This document shows, piece after piece, positions 54,405 to 63,892 of a stretch of DNA of 64,000 bases. The notes below the pieces were generated by a model. It saw only the letters and a program-made list of their open reading frames with translations. It did not search any database and was not told where the DNA came from. The position numbers were made by a program, and so were the translations under genes. The stretch is from Metallosphaera cuprina Ar-4 (GTDB lineage: Archaea > Thermoproteota > Thermoprotei_A > Sulfolobales > Sulfolobaceae): NCBI RefSeq assembly GCF_000204925.1, contig NC_015435.1, forward strand, positions 610,001 to 674,000, given 5' to 3'. Each line of letters opens with the position of its first letter. Position 1 is the stretch's first letter.

Positions 54405-56309
54405 TTAAGGAGCCTCTCTCGTCTCCTCTATTATATCTTGAATTGCCTGAGTTCTGAATCCGCTATATACTGCTCCATAGTGGGCTGCTAAAGTCACAAC
54501 GGCTGCGACTATAGTGTCTTCAGGGAATGGGATCACTGGGTTAAGACCGAATCCTCCAAAGTAGGAAATTACTAGCATTACAAAGATGAACGCTAGAAGC
54601 CAATAACTCGCCCTGACCTCAGACTTCACATCAGAGGCCTTTCCTAACTCGTTTAATATCACGATGTCGGAGGCAACCAAGCCAGCCATTACAACAATGT
54701 AAATCAGGAAAGCAATGTTATTAGCCGCGCTGAGTGATGCTGTTGCCCCATAGAACTCGAACGCCACGATCAGCGTAACTACAATGTTTACAACGCTTAT
54801 GATAGCGGACAGAAGTCTATTGATTCCCATAACCTTATTAGCATAATAAGCAAAAAATAGGGCTAGTCCAAGAAATATTCCTGTAACTACGTAAAATAAA
54901 GTGGCAAATCCAGACCAGTAAACTATCAGTCCCGCAGCCAGGGTAGCTATGGGAGCTATAATCTTAGCCAATGGTAATCTAAAAGGTCTATTTAAATCAG
55001 GAGCTGTTTTCCGTAAAGTTTCTAGGCCTATTCCACCCATAATGTAAGTGAAGACTGTTGCAGAGCTAATGAATCCTACAAGGGATTGCCAGGATGGGAA
55101 AGGCAGCATGAATATTGCAGCTATAATAGTCCCAGCTATTAACGAAGCTACTGGAATCCTAGTTTTGCCGACCTTTAAGAAAACACCAGGCAGATATCCG
55201 TTGGTGGCGAAACCGTATATTGTCCTGGCACTTGTTCCAGTATATATCCAGCCGGTTCCGCTCGGAGATATTACAGCATCTAAAAGGAGGATGTAAGACC
55301 AACCGCTAAATATCAGAGCCAGTAAACCTAGAGGAGCGGCTAGGCTGAATATCTGATAGAATGGACCAGATGATAAGTTAGAACTCCCGAGTTCAGTCCA
55401 ATTCCCTGGAGTTACCGGTTTCGTCACGTTCCCTGAAGTAACGCTTAAAACGTTCCAGTTTATCCCCCCTATGAAGGCTACCTGGAGCAACGTATAAAGT
55501 ATGACAGCTATTATTAGTGAACCCATAACCGCAAAGGGTATATCCTTCTTAGGATTTCTTCCCTCTCCTCCATATTCCACGGCCTGTCTGAAACCTAGAT
55601 ATGAGAAAATCACACCGGTAGTTGGTATAGCGTAAAGCACAGCGGACATGCCGTAAATTCCTGCCGAACCTTGAGCCACGTTTGAGGGAGATGGGAAGAA
55701 TCCACCACCCATAGTCAAGTTAAACGGATGGAAATAGAACGCTAGTAGGATAACAACTGTAATAGAAGGTATGAGGAGTTTCCACCACCCAGCTCCATGG
55801 GTTACCTTTCCAAGTACGTTAACTCCTACGTAGTTTAGGAAAAAGAAGAAGAGAAGAAAGAGGTAAGCAACAATTATTCCAAGCGGAGTCAATACTCCTT
55901 TAACTGTCAAAGGAGGAACCAAGCTGGAAAGATAGGTTACCGTTGCTGTTGCCTCAATAGCCGGAACGGAAGCCGCAGAAAGAAAATACGTCCAAGTAAT
56001 GATGTATCCTGCAATACCTCCGTGAGAATAGTGTGGATACCTAACTATTCCTCCAGATTTGGGAATGGAGGAACCTAGCTCCGAATACGCCAAACCAACA
56101 AACATAACCAGGATCCCAGCGATAATCCATGATAATATTGCAGAGCCTCCAGCGTCCTCAGCGGTGTAGAGCGCGCCGAAGAGCCATCCTGAACCTATTA
56201 TCCCTCCTAGCGAGAGATAGAGGAGCTCCAATTTTCCGAGAGATCTCCTAAGCTGCTTATCGGAGTTTAAACCTAGATCTCCCGCCTTTTGAGATTTTTC
56301 CCCAGACAT
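54405..56309 (-). CDS. APC-superfamily amino acid permease
   Basis: The 634-aa protein has about fourteen helices, longer than typical APC transporters. Helix 1 carries LSLGGIIGSGWLFGALYTAED (near residues 32-52), the canonical GSGW substrate site, and FSYLGFRQAVEYGGEGRNPKKD near 235-256 is the conserved loop with NPKKDIP. It likely imports amino acids. It begins 34 bp beyond the MBL gene on the same strand and may be upstream in one transcript. Confidence 0.9.
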   Translation of the reverse strand: MSGEKSQKAGDLGLNSDKQLRRSLGKLELLYLSLGGIIGSGWLFGALYTAEDAGGSAILSWIIAGILVMFVGLAYSELGSSIPKSGGIVRYPHYSHGGIAGYIITWTYFLSAASVPAIEATATVTYLSSLVPPLTVKGVLTPLGIIVAYLFLLFFFFLNYVGVNVLGKVTHGAGWWKLLIPSITVVILLAFYFHPFNLTMGGGFFPSPSNVAQGSAGIYGMSAVLYAIPTTGVIFSYLGFRQAVEYGGEGRNPKKDIPFAVMGSLIIAVILYTLLQVAFIGGINWNVLSVTSGNVTKPVTPGNWTELGSSNLSSGPFYQIFSLAAPLGLLALIFSGWSYILLLDAVISPSGTGWIYTGTSARTIYGFATNGYLPGVFLKVGKTRIPVASLIAGTIIAAIFMLPFPSWQSLVGFISSATVFTYIMGGIGLETLRKTAPDLNRPFRLPLAKIIAPIATLAAGLIVYWSGFATLFYVVTGIFLGLALFFAYYANKVMGINRLLSAIISVVNIVVTLIVAFEFYGATASLSAANNIAFLIYIVVMAGLVASDIVILNELGKASDVKSEVRASYWLLAFIFVMLVISYFGGFGLNPVIPFPEDTIVAAVVTLAAHYGAVYSGFRTQAIQDIIEETREAP

Positions 56310-56627
56310 ATCAGATTGTTTACACGAGATTAATTATTAAAAATCTTTCTATAAACTATCACTTAGTGTTTTCCTTTTTTTAAGATAGTAATGGATTACC
56401 AATGAATCTTTTCATTCTAACATGGTAGAAACATGGAGATATTCTTAGGTCTCAATAAAAATTTTTCAATTAAATATCCTTATTTTTATTTTTGTATAAA
56501 ATAAAACGTATGTGGAGCTAACGTTAGTCTGATAGGCAATATCGTAAGGCGGTAATTTAAATCTAGAAAGAGCACTATGAAGGGTAATCCTTTTTAATAT
56601 TGTATAAGCAAATTAAAGCGATTTATT
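56310..56627. other. Intergenic region between divergent permease and CoA-ligase genes
   Basis: AT-rich, no gene. A candidate TATA for the CoA ligase is TTTTTAATATT near 56591-56601, about 30 bp before its ATG. No operator-like palindrome was found by eye. Confidence 0.5.
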
Positions 56628-58592
56628 ATGACTGAAGAGCAGTCTCTGAAGACAGGAGTTCAGGAACTTGAGGAGAAGGCCGATTATAACATGAGATATT
56701 ATTTGCATCTCATGAAGTTGAGTAAGGATAAACCAGCTGAGTTTTGGGGGTCTTTAGCTGAGGAACTTCTAGACTGGTACGAGCCGTGGAAGGAAACTAT
56801 GAAACAAGAGGATCCGATGACGAAGTGGTTCATAGGCGGTAAAATTAACGCAAGCTATAACGCTATAGATAGGCATCTTAATGGCCCTAGGAAATTCAAG
56901 GCAGCTGTGATTTGGGAGAGCGAGCTTGGGGAAAGAAAGATTGTAACATATCAGGACATGTTTTACGAGGTAAATAGATGGGCAAACGCCTTGAGAAATC
57001 TAGGTGTTAAAAGGGGAGATAGGGTTACCATATACATGCCTCTAACCCCAGAAGGCATTGCTGCAATGCTCGCCTCCGCTAGATTAGGAGCAATTCACAG
57101 CGTTATATTTGCGGGATTTGGATCTCAGGCAATAGCTGATAGAGTAGAAGACGCTAAAGCTAAGGTTATAGTTACTGCTGACGCTTATCCTAGGAGAGGT
57201 AAGACAGTAGAGCTCAAGAAGACAGTGGACGAGGCTCTGAAATCTCTAGGAGATAGAAGCCCAGTTGAACACGTTTTAGTGTATAAGCGGTTGAAAACAG
57301 ATGTGGAAATGAAGGAAGGTCGAGACTTTTTCCTTGACGAGGTAGGAAAATATAAATATGTAGAACCGGCCAGGATGGATTCAACCGATCCTTTGTTCAT
57401 TCTCTATACGTCTGGAACAACAGGAAAGCCAAAGGGTATAGTTCATTCGACAGGAGGTTATCTGTTAGGAACGTCCGTTATGCTTTTATGGAGTTATGGT
57501 TTAAGTCAAGAGAACGATGTGCTGTTTAATACCTCAGATATCGGCTGGATCGTTGGCCACTCTTACATAACTTACTCTCCCCTTGTCATGGGAAGAACAG
57601 TAGTGATTTATGAGAGCGCTCCTGACTATCCCTATCCAGACAAATGGGCTGAAATCATTGAGAGATACAGGGCTACAACGTTTGGTACCTCCGCTACGGC
57701 CCTAAGATATTTTATGAAATATGGAGATCAGTACGTAAAGGAACACGATCTATCATCCGTTAAAATTATAGTAACTAATGGTGAAGTCTTAAATTACTCC
57801 CCGTGGAAGTGGGGTCTAGAAGTGTTAGGTGGAGGAAAAGTTTTCATGTCTCATCAATGGTGGCAGACCGAGACTGGAGCACCAAACTTAGGCTATCTAC
57901 CAGGTCTCATTTACATGCCCATGAAGTCAGGACCGGCTTCTGGATTTCCTTTACCTGGAAACTTTGTGGAAGTTCTAGACGATAAGGGCGACCCGTCAAA
58001 GCCCAGGACTAGAGGTTACTTGGTGATGAGGCCTCCTTTCCCTCCAAACATGATGATTGGCATGTGGAACGATAACGGGGAGAGATTAAAGAAGACCTAT
58101 TTTAGTAAGTTTGGTTCGCTCTATTATCCTGGCGATTTCGCTATGATCGATGAGGACGGCTACGTGTGGGTTCTAGGGAGAGCGGACGAAACGTTAAAGA
58201 TAGCAGCCCACAGGATAGGAGCTGGGGAAGTAGAATCCGCTATAACTTCCCATAAAGCGGTGGCTGAGGCTGCTGTTATAGGTGTCCCTGATCCAGTTAA
58301 GGGAGAGGAAGTTCATGCCTTCGTTGTCTTAAAACAGGGGTATATAGCATCGTCAGAGCTAGCCAAAGATATTCAATCTCATGTCAGAAAAGTGATGGGA
58401 CCAATCGTATCGCCTCAAATCCACTTCGTGGACAAGCTTCCAAAAACCAGATCCGGGAAGGTTATGAGGAGAGTAATAAAGGCAGTAATGATGGGATCCA
58501 CTGCTGGAGATTTGACCACAATAGAGGACGAAGCATCAATGGATGAGATAAAGAAGGCCATTGATGAGCTTAACAAAGATCTCAAATCTTGA
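56628..58592 (+). CDS. 3-hydroxypropionyl-CoA synthetase (AMP-forming)
   Basis: The 654-aa protein is an acyl-CoA synthetase with the AMP motif YTSGTTGKPKGIVHSTGG near residues 261-278, DIGWIVGHSYITYSP near 305, and the catalytic lysine in PKTRSGKVMRRV near 614. The sequence closely matches, from memory, the Metallosphaera sedula enzyme that activates 3-hydroxypropionate in the 3HP/4HB autotrophic cycle, including the start TLKTG-QELEEKADYNMRYY pattern. Acetate and propionate are expected side substrates. The homologous M. sedula protein may start a few residues earlier. Its presence supports carbon fixation by this organism. Confidence 0.88.
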   Translation: MTEEQSLKTGVQELEEKADYNMRYYLHLMKLSKDKPAEFWGSLAEELLDWYEPWKETMKQEDPMTKWFIGGKINASYNAIDRHLNGPRKFKAAVIWESELGERKIVTYQDMFYEVNRWANALRNLGVKRGDRVTIYMPLTPEGIAAMLASARLGAIHSVIFAGFGSQAIADRVEDAKAKVIVTADAYPRRGKTVELKKTVDEALKSLGDRSPVEHVLVYKRLKTDVEMKEGRDFFLDEVGKYKYVEPARMDSTDPLFILYTSGTTGKPKGIVHSTGGYLLGTSVMLLWSYGLSQENDVLFNTSDIGWIVGHSYITYSPLVMGRTVVIYESAPDYPYPDKWAEIIERYRATTFGTSATALRYFMKYGDQYVKEHDLSSVKIIVTNGEVLNYSPWKWGLEVLGGGKVFMSHQWWQTETGAPNLGYLPGLIYMPMKSGPASGFPLPGNFVEVLDDKGDPSKPRTRGYLVMRPPFPPNMMIGMWNDNGERLKKTYFSKFGSLYYPGDFAMIDEDGYVWVLGRADETLKIAAHRIGAGEVESAITSHKAVAEAAVIGVPDPVKGEEVHAFVVLKQGYIASSELAKDIQSHVRKVMGPIVSPQIHFVDKLPKTRSGKVMRRVIKAVMMGSTAGDLTTIEDEASMDEIKKAIDELNKDLKS

Positions 58593-58599
58593 TTTTTAT

Positions 58600-60570
58600 C
58601 TATCCTAGATTAACTTTTGTAATACTTATCTCAGTGTATTTATATTTTGGCGTTTTTGTATCTTCGTCTAACTCATCACAGACTACGTTATTTATGCTCG
58701 GCACGTGCATGTAGGCGAACACCGATCCTTCCCTTACTTCGGGTGAAAGTTTTACGCTGAGGATAGCGGTTCCGCACCTAGAGGTTATCTTCACAATATC
58801 CTGGTCTTTGATTTCTAGTCTCTCTGCATCACTAGGATTCATATAAATGACTTGAGGGATCCGACCAAAACCGGGTGTCCTATTTATCATCTCGTCCGTG
58901 TTATACCTTGTTACTGCTCTCCCAGTTGAAAGTATCATTCCTTTTTTAATGGTTGGTTGATCTTCGAACATGAGCTTGGCTTTTCCGTTGGCAGTTCTGA
59001 ACCTTTCTCTATAAAGCACAGTTTCGTTTTCTGGGTAACGGGACGGGGCGGAGAAATCCATAACTTGGTTCAAAGTAAGATTAGAGTAAATTCTAGAGAC
59101 TCGTTTCATTTCCTCAAAAATCAATTTTGGATCCTCCTGAAAGCCATTTAGATGTAGTTTTTTAGCTAAAAGAGAGAAGATCTCTAACTCCGCCTTAGCT
59201 TCTCCAGGAGGAGAACTCGCCTTGAATCTCCACTTTACTATCCTATCTAGGCTAGTTAAGGATCCTTCTTTCTCACTCCACATTGCGGACGGTAGAACGT
59301 AATGAGCTAGTGCAGCTGTGGAGGTCATGAAAGGATCTATTACTACTAATAGCTCTAAAGATTTGAGGGTTCTCTCTACCTTATAACGGTTGGGAAAACT
59401 GAGTGCCGGGTTGAAGTTCATTAGTATTATAGCCTTCATGTCCGATTCTAACAACGCTTCAGTTACAGTTCTTCCTTCCGATAAGGGAGGAGCGAACCCC
59501 CATATACCTTCTAACTCTCTGGCGTTTTCCTGAGCAATTTGGCCGTTAGGAAATAAGTTAGGTTTTATGAGGTCTCCTGAACCTTGAACGTTAGACTGCC
59601 CCCTGTAAACGAGTAATCCCGCACCGTCCAATCCTACATTCCCTGTTATTAATGCTAGGTTGATTAAACTTCTCACCGCTTTGGTCCCATTAGTTTGAGT
59701 TAATCCAAGTCCCCAGGAAAAGATCACTGGTTTCTGCACTATTAGTTCAGCTATTTTCTTTATCTCATCTTGATTAACTCCAGTTATTTCCGCACTATTA
59801 ATGGAATATTTCTTTACTGATTCTTTGAACTCTTCAAATCCTTCTACTCTATCTTCAATGAATTTTTTATCCTGAAGATTATTGGAAATAATATAATTAG
59901 CTATCGCATTGAATAGATATATGTCAGTCCCAGGTCTGATCCTAGCGTGGACGTCGGCTAACCTAGCGGTGCCAGTTAATCTAGGATCTATGACTATTAG
60001 TTTCCCACCCCTTGATTTAAGTTGTGTTATGTATTGAACTAGAACAGGGTGACTTTCGGTCAGAGATTCTCCAACAATCACTAGGACTTTACTCTTAGGG
60101 ATCTCGGTCACTGAGACAGAACTGGCTCCCAGTCCTACCATTTCCTTTAATGCTGTGGCGGAGGGGTCGTGACATAACCTAGCACACGAGTCCACATTAT
60201 TTGTTCCAAGAGCTCTAGCTAATTTCATCATAGTATATCCTTCCTCCAATGTATTTTGACAACCGCCATAGAAACCAATGGAACTGGGTCCATATTTCTC
60301 TTTTATTTCAATAAGTTTAGATGATATTTCATTTATTGCCGATTCCCAAGTAGTTCTAACAAGGATTCCTCTCTCTCTTTTTAACGGATAGAGTAGCCTA
60401 TCCCAGCTATTACCAGGTTCGTGAGCTGTGCTTCCCTTTCCGCAAATGTGGCCCTTGCTCACAACGTGAGAAGGGTCAGGTGAAGTTCTAATAACAACGT
60501 TGTTTATCGTATCTAGGATCAATCCGCAACCGACTCCACAATAAGGACATATACTTCTCGACTCTGTCAT
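58600..60570 (-). CDS. Formate dehydrogenase alpha-like molybdopterin oxidoreductase
   Basis: The 656-aa protein starts with the [4Fe-4S] motif C8-x2-C11-x3-C15 ... C43 (CPYCGVGC, HICGKG). The metal-ligand cysteine C133 lies in SCARLCHDPSA, the form found in cysteine-type formate dehydrogenases. KVLVIVGESLTESHPV and LIVIDPRLTGTARLAD are pterin-binding motifs, and the C-terminal molydopterin dinucleotide domain follows. No beta, gamma or FdhD gene is next to it. It may act with a partner encoded elsewhere, or be a related oxidoreductase with another substrate. Confidence 0.86.
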   Translation of the reverse strand: MTESRSICPYCGVGCGLILDTINNVVIRTSPDPSHVVSKGHICGKGSTAHEPGNSWDRLLYPLKRERGILVRTTWESAINEISSKLIEIKEKYGPSSIGFYGGCQNTLEEGYTMMKLARALGTNNVDSCARLCHDPSATALKEMVGLGASSVSVTEIPKSKVLVIVGESLTESHPVLVQYITQLKSRGGKLIVIDPRLTGTARLADVHARIRPGTDIYLFNAIANYIISNNLQDKKFIEDRVEGFEEFKESVKKYSINSAEITGVNQDEIKKIAELIVQKPVIFSWGLGLTQTNGTKAVRSLINLALITGNVGLDGAGLLVYRGQSNVQGSGDLIKPNLFPNGQIAQENARELEGIWGFAPPLSEGRTVTEALLESDMKAIILMNFNPALSFPNRYKVERTLKSLELLVVIDPFMTSTAALAHYVLPSAMWSEKEGSLTSLDRIVKWRFKASSPPGEAKAELEIFSLLAKKLHLNGFQEDPKLIFEEMKRVSRIYSNLTLNQVMDFSAPSRYPENETVLYRERFRTANGKAKLMFEDQPTIKKGMILSTGRAVTRYNTDEMINRTPGFGRIPQVIYMNPSDAERLEIKDQDIVKITSRCGTAILSVKLSPEVREGSVFAYMHVPSINNVVCDELDEDTKTPKYKYTEISITKVNLG

Positions 60571-60675
60571 GATTATGATCTTTTGTCGCTTTAATAAAAA
60601 CGTGCTATACTAAGCGGGTTGATTAAGTGTTAAACAAGGTTAATTGATTAATCCCCTCCTTACTCTCTTATATTT

Positions 60676-61461
60676 ATGATAGTCGAGATTAAGTCAGGAG
60701 AGGAGGAGGCCTCTATCGTATCTGAAGGAGCTTATCTCAACTCCTATAAATTCAAGGGCAAGCATGTCGTTCTCCAAGGTAAGGAGAGGAAAACGAGAGG
60801 GGGAATGGCACTTCTGATACCCTTCGCAAACAGGGTCAATAAAGGTGAGTATGTGTGGAACGGGAAACTATACAGGCTCCCATTAAACAGAGAGGGAAAC
60901 TCCATTCATGGTCTGATACTGGATAGGGACTTCAGCGTTGAGAGCAGTCATGATAGGGGTGTAGCTCTTTATACAGAGCTAAATCATGTAGGCTATCCCA
61001 CAACTCTAGGAATTCGTATCGAGTATGAGGTGGGTGGTGGACTCACTTGTAAGATAGTTATAAAGAATGTTGGAGAACAAGATGCGCCTCTGGTAATAGG
61101 TGCCCATCCGTACTTCATTGTTACGGAAGACTGGAAAATAATTCCAAATAAAGCTAAGAAATGTTTGACTCGAGGTAAGATACCAACGGGGGAGATGGTT
61201 AACACCGAAATCATAAATACAGATTACGATGACTGCTTCTTTCTTCCAGGAGAAATCTTGTTATCATCACAATATTCTAAGATAGCAATATCAAAGCCTG
61301 GTATGGATTTTGTTCAAATTTATACCGGAGTACCTGGAGCCCTGGCCATAGAGCCAATGAGCGGAGCTCCCGACGCTTTTAATAACGGGATCGGACTGAT
61401 CAAACTCCTACCAAGCCAAACGAAGGAGTTCAGTTTCCAGGTTAAGGTATTACAGATCTAA
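60676..61461 (+). CDS. Aldose 1-epimerase family protein
   Basis: The 261-aa protein has the galactose-mutarotase-like signatures: LLIPFANRVNKGEYVWNGK near residues 46-64, NSIHGLILDRDFSV with the catalytic histidine near 79, VIGAHPYF with the second histidine near 148, and a C-terminal AIEPMSGAPDAFNNG carrying the catalytic glutamate. It interconverts sugar anomers or acts on hexose phosphates. Divergent from the molybdoenzyme. Confidence 0.86.
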   Translation: MIVEIKSGEEEASIVSEGAYLNSYKFKGKHVVLQGKERKTRGGMALLIPFANRVNKGEYVWNGKLYRLPLNREGNSIHGLILDRDFSVESSHDRGVALYTELNHVGYPTTLGIRIEYEVGGGLTCKIVIKNVGEQDAPLVIGAHPYFIVTEDWKIIPNKAKKCLTRGKIPTGEMVNTEIINTDYDDCFFLPGEILLSSQYSKIAISKPGMDFVQIYTGVPGALAIEPMSGAPDAFNNGIGLIKLLPSQTKEFSFQVKVLQI

Positions 61462-61603
61462 AGAACTGGAAGGGTATGATGAATCTATTGATCATCTCTT
61501 CTATAACGTTTCTAAGATCCCCTATTTATAACTCACCTTGTTTGTCATTTAGATGAATTGCTTTACTAGCCTTAGTTTCAACACTTCCCTCATCGTAGTA
61601 CGG

Positions 61604-61885
61604 CTACGAACATTCAAATGTGGAACAGATTATCTCTTCCATCTCCTTTATTATACTTTTTAATAAATAGTACTGAACAATTAACTTATCTATTCCGGCT
61701 CTCGTAATGGAAAATATGGGTTCGTCTCCTATAACGGCTTTCATCTCTATTAACTCGGATTTCAAAAGCCGGTTTGTCTCTCTCTTAACTTTTTCCTTTG
61801 ACAATCCCAGATACTCAGCTATTTCAGATAAGCTCAGTTCTCCTTCTAATAACAACGTTAGGATCTTGACTTGCGAAAGGTTCAT
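61604..61885 (-). CDS. Small winged helix-turn-helix regulator
   Basis: From ATG at 61885 (upstream in-frame ATG at 61894 also possible) the 93-aa protein holds a helix-turn-helix LSLSEIAEYLGLSKEKVKRE near residues 17-36, then a wing-like EMKAVIGDEPIFSITRAG and a final long helix likely to form a dimer. Two cysteines lie at the C-terminus (ICSTFEC). An ArsR/MarR-like transcriptional regulator. The 18-bp palindrome 170 bp upstream is a candidate target. Confidence 0.78.
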   Translation of the reverse strand: MNLSQVKILTLLLEGELSLSEIAEYLGLSKEKVKRETNRLLKSELIEMKAVIGDEPIFSITRAGIDKLIVQYYLLKSIIKEMEEIICSTFECS

Positions 61886-61894
61886 CAATAACAT

Positions 61895-62257
61895 TTATCT
61901 TAATCGCTAAAAAGGGCTGTTATGCTAGGTTCTATAATGCCAAGTTTTTAATTAGAGGAGTCTCTAGGTCAGAGAGAAGAAAGGTTAATGGAGTATTCCT
62001 CAAGCCTACCTTATTGCGTCTAACTACGTGTGAACTAATACAGAAAACTCCACAGATGAACGTTCATCTGACTGCGATGGAAAATTGAGTTGTAATGAAC
62101 GTGGATTTCATCGTGGGATTTAATAACGCTATAAAAATCTAAGTTTCCACGTGGAGATCTCAAGAGATAAAACGTGAATAGAAGAACTCAGACGTTAAAC
62201 TACGTGAAAAGTTATTAAGTAAAAATAATTTAGCTTATTAAAAACTAAAAGAAATAT
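61895..62257. other. Gene-free region with palindromes and ACGTG repeats
   Basis: No coding frame. It holds the 18-bp palindrome at 62053-62070, the 10-bp palindrome TCCACGTGGA at 62146-62155 and five ACGTG occurrences between about 62030 and 62215. A strong TATA-like CGCTATAAAAATC at 62127-62139 points along the plus strand, where no gene follows, so a small RNA is possible. Confidence 0.5.
62053..62070. promoter_or_regulatory. Perfect 18-bp palindrome, candidate operator
   Basis: CAGATGAACGTTCATCTG is its own reverse complement with no spacer. It lies between the small winged-helix gene and the secreted-protein gene, both on the minus strand, about 170 bp before the former's start. Such symmetry and length fit a dimeric DNA-binding protein. 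Confidence 0.5.
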
Positions 62258-63892
62258 CTACTTTCTTCTAATGAGGACTAGAATGACGATAACGGCTACG
62301 ATCAATATAATAATGCCGTATATTACTAAATCGGAATTTAATGGCGTTCCTTGTTGTGAGTTATTAGAGGAAACCGATTGTGGGCCGGTTGAGTTAGTGG
62401 AGCTAGTTGGTGTAACTCCGTAAACTATATAATATACGTTTGATGGATCGTCATATATAAATATCTTATTTTGAATAATGAAATAATTTGTGGAATTGAG
62501 CGGTTCAATTGTACCGTTAACTTGCTTATAGACGACAAAGGATTGATTATACAAAGGAGAGACGTTAAAAACTACGTTCTGGCTACCGTTTATTAACACC
62601 TTTTGAGCAACATGAGCTCTATTGTCTATCGTTACGTTAGTTATTGTAATTGCCTCAGGTTCAGCTAAACTGACGTTGTATATGTTGCCGTCTTTTGTTA
62701 TTAGGACAAATCTATACGTTCCGTTGATTGAAACTTCCACCAAGTATGCTTTATTATGATAGTTATGTTCGTTCGCAAAGACAACATGGCTAACATTAAC
62801 GAACGCTGTAGACTCAATGGAATCGTTATCGGTAATAGTTATTATTACAGGTAGATCTTTTACCTTTATGTTTGCCTTTATAGAAGAACTTGGTATAGAG
62901 GTCTTCCCTAAAACCCACTTTATTTCTCCAGCCATAAGGTTCGAAGAAGAGTTATTGAATAAGAACTCCCTAGATCCAGATTTTGATATGAACGTGACGT
63001 GGATATAACCTATAGAAGTCCCATTCACTCCAAAGAACTCTATTGTGGTAAACTGGTAGTTTGAGTTTCCTTCAACGCTAAATCTATCAAATCCTAGACT
63101 CATCATTTCTAAACCCTCTCCCTTCCAAACTAAGGCAGGCACAAGAGAACCGTTCAAGTAGGCTAACGTTGTATTGTAATTAGCTGAAGAGGTTATCATG
63201 TTGTTACTTATTGCGAACTCCTCATGCTCAGGAACGTATCTTCTGGGAAAGTTTTGCTGGACTTCAATTTTCTCGCTAGAATGCGAAATCAGCGAGGGGT
63301 AGATCTTAACGAGCTTCAAGCTATCTGAGAATGTCTGCTCTCCAACCTTTAAGGGGAAGGTAACGTTGGTCAGAGACGATCCGTTGATAAATACTAAGGT
63401 GATTGATCCGGTGCCGTTAACGTAGACGTTAGTTTTGATAGTCTGATTGTTCATGAGAAGGCCGGCCCACGCAAGCTCCTCAATGCTAGAGGAATTAACA
63501 ACTAGTCTAATTAGTTGAGGTATTTGTGAAACAACAGTGAGTGAACCGTTCTGATTTAGATCGAGCTTAATTGTTCCGTTATATGTTAATAACTCGTTTG
63601 AGGGAACAACTTGATATAAATAAATATCCGAAGCGACGTCAGTGGCATGCCCTAAATAACTTGAGGTGTAAGTGGAGTTGCTAATGTAATAATAGACGGA
63701 AGCGTCGACTAAGTCATTGTGGAACCTGTGAAGTTGATTGCTATAAAATACGCTAACATATCTCTCGTAAGAGATGGTTAACTGGCTTTGTGCTGAGAAA
63801 GCTGAGGATAAAGGTATGAAACATGACAAAAAAGCCAACGCGATTATGATCAAAGCTGCCCTTTTATATGAAGGAATGTTATTCCCTTTCAT
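62258..63892 (-). CDS. Large secreted, membrane-anchored protein
   Basis: The 544-aa protein has an N-terminal signal (about residues 10-32), an extracellular beta-rich domain with very many N-x-S/T sites and only one cysteine in the signal region, a serine/asparagine/threonine-rich linker (about 490-515) and a C-terminal anchor VIYGIIILIVAVIVILVLIRRK. No protease or glycosidase motif is evident. Its plan resembles other Sulfolobales S-layer-associated or substrate-binding surface proteins; function unknown. Confidence 0.75.
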   Translation of the reverse strand: MKGNNIPSYKRAALIIIALAFLSCFIPLSSAFSAQSQLTISYERYVSVFYSNQLHRFHNDLVDASVYYYISNSTYTSSYLGHATDVASDIYLYQVVPSNELLTYNGTIKLDLNQNGSLTVVSQIPQLIRLVVNSSSIEELAWAGLLMNNQTIKTNVYVNGTGSITLVFINGSSLTNVTFPLKVGEQTFSDSLKLVKIYPSLISHSSEKIEVQQNFPRRYVPEHEEFAISNNMITSSANYNTTLAYLNGSLVPALVWKGEGLEMMSLGFDRFSVEGNSNYQFTTIEFFGVNGTSIGYIHVTFISKSGSREFLFNNSSSNLMAGEIKWVLGKTSIPSSSIKANIKVKDLPVIITITDNDSIESTAFVNVSHVVFANEHNYHNKAYLVEVSINGTYRFVLITKDGNIYNVSLAEPEAITITNVTIDNRAHVAQKVLINGSQNVVFNVSPLYNQSFVVYKQVNGTIEPLNSTNYFIIQNKIFIYDDPSNVYYIVYGVTPTSSTNSTGPQSVSSNNSQQGTPLNSDLVIYGIIILIVAVIVILVLIRRK

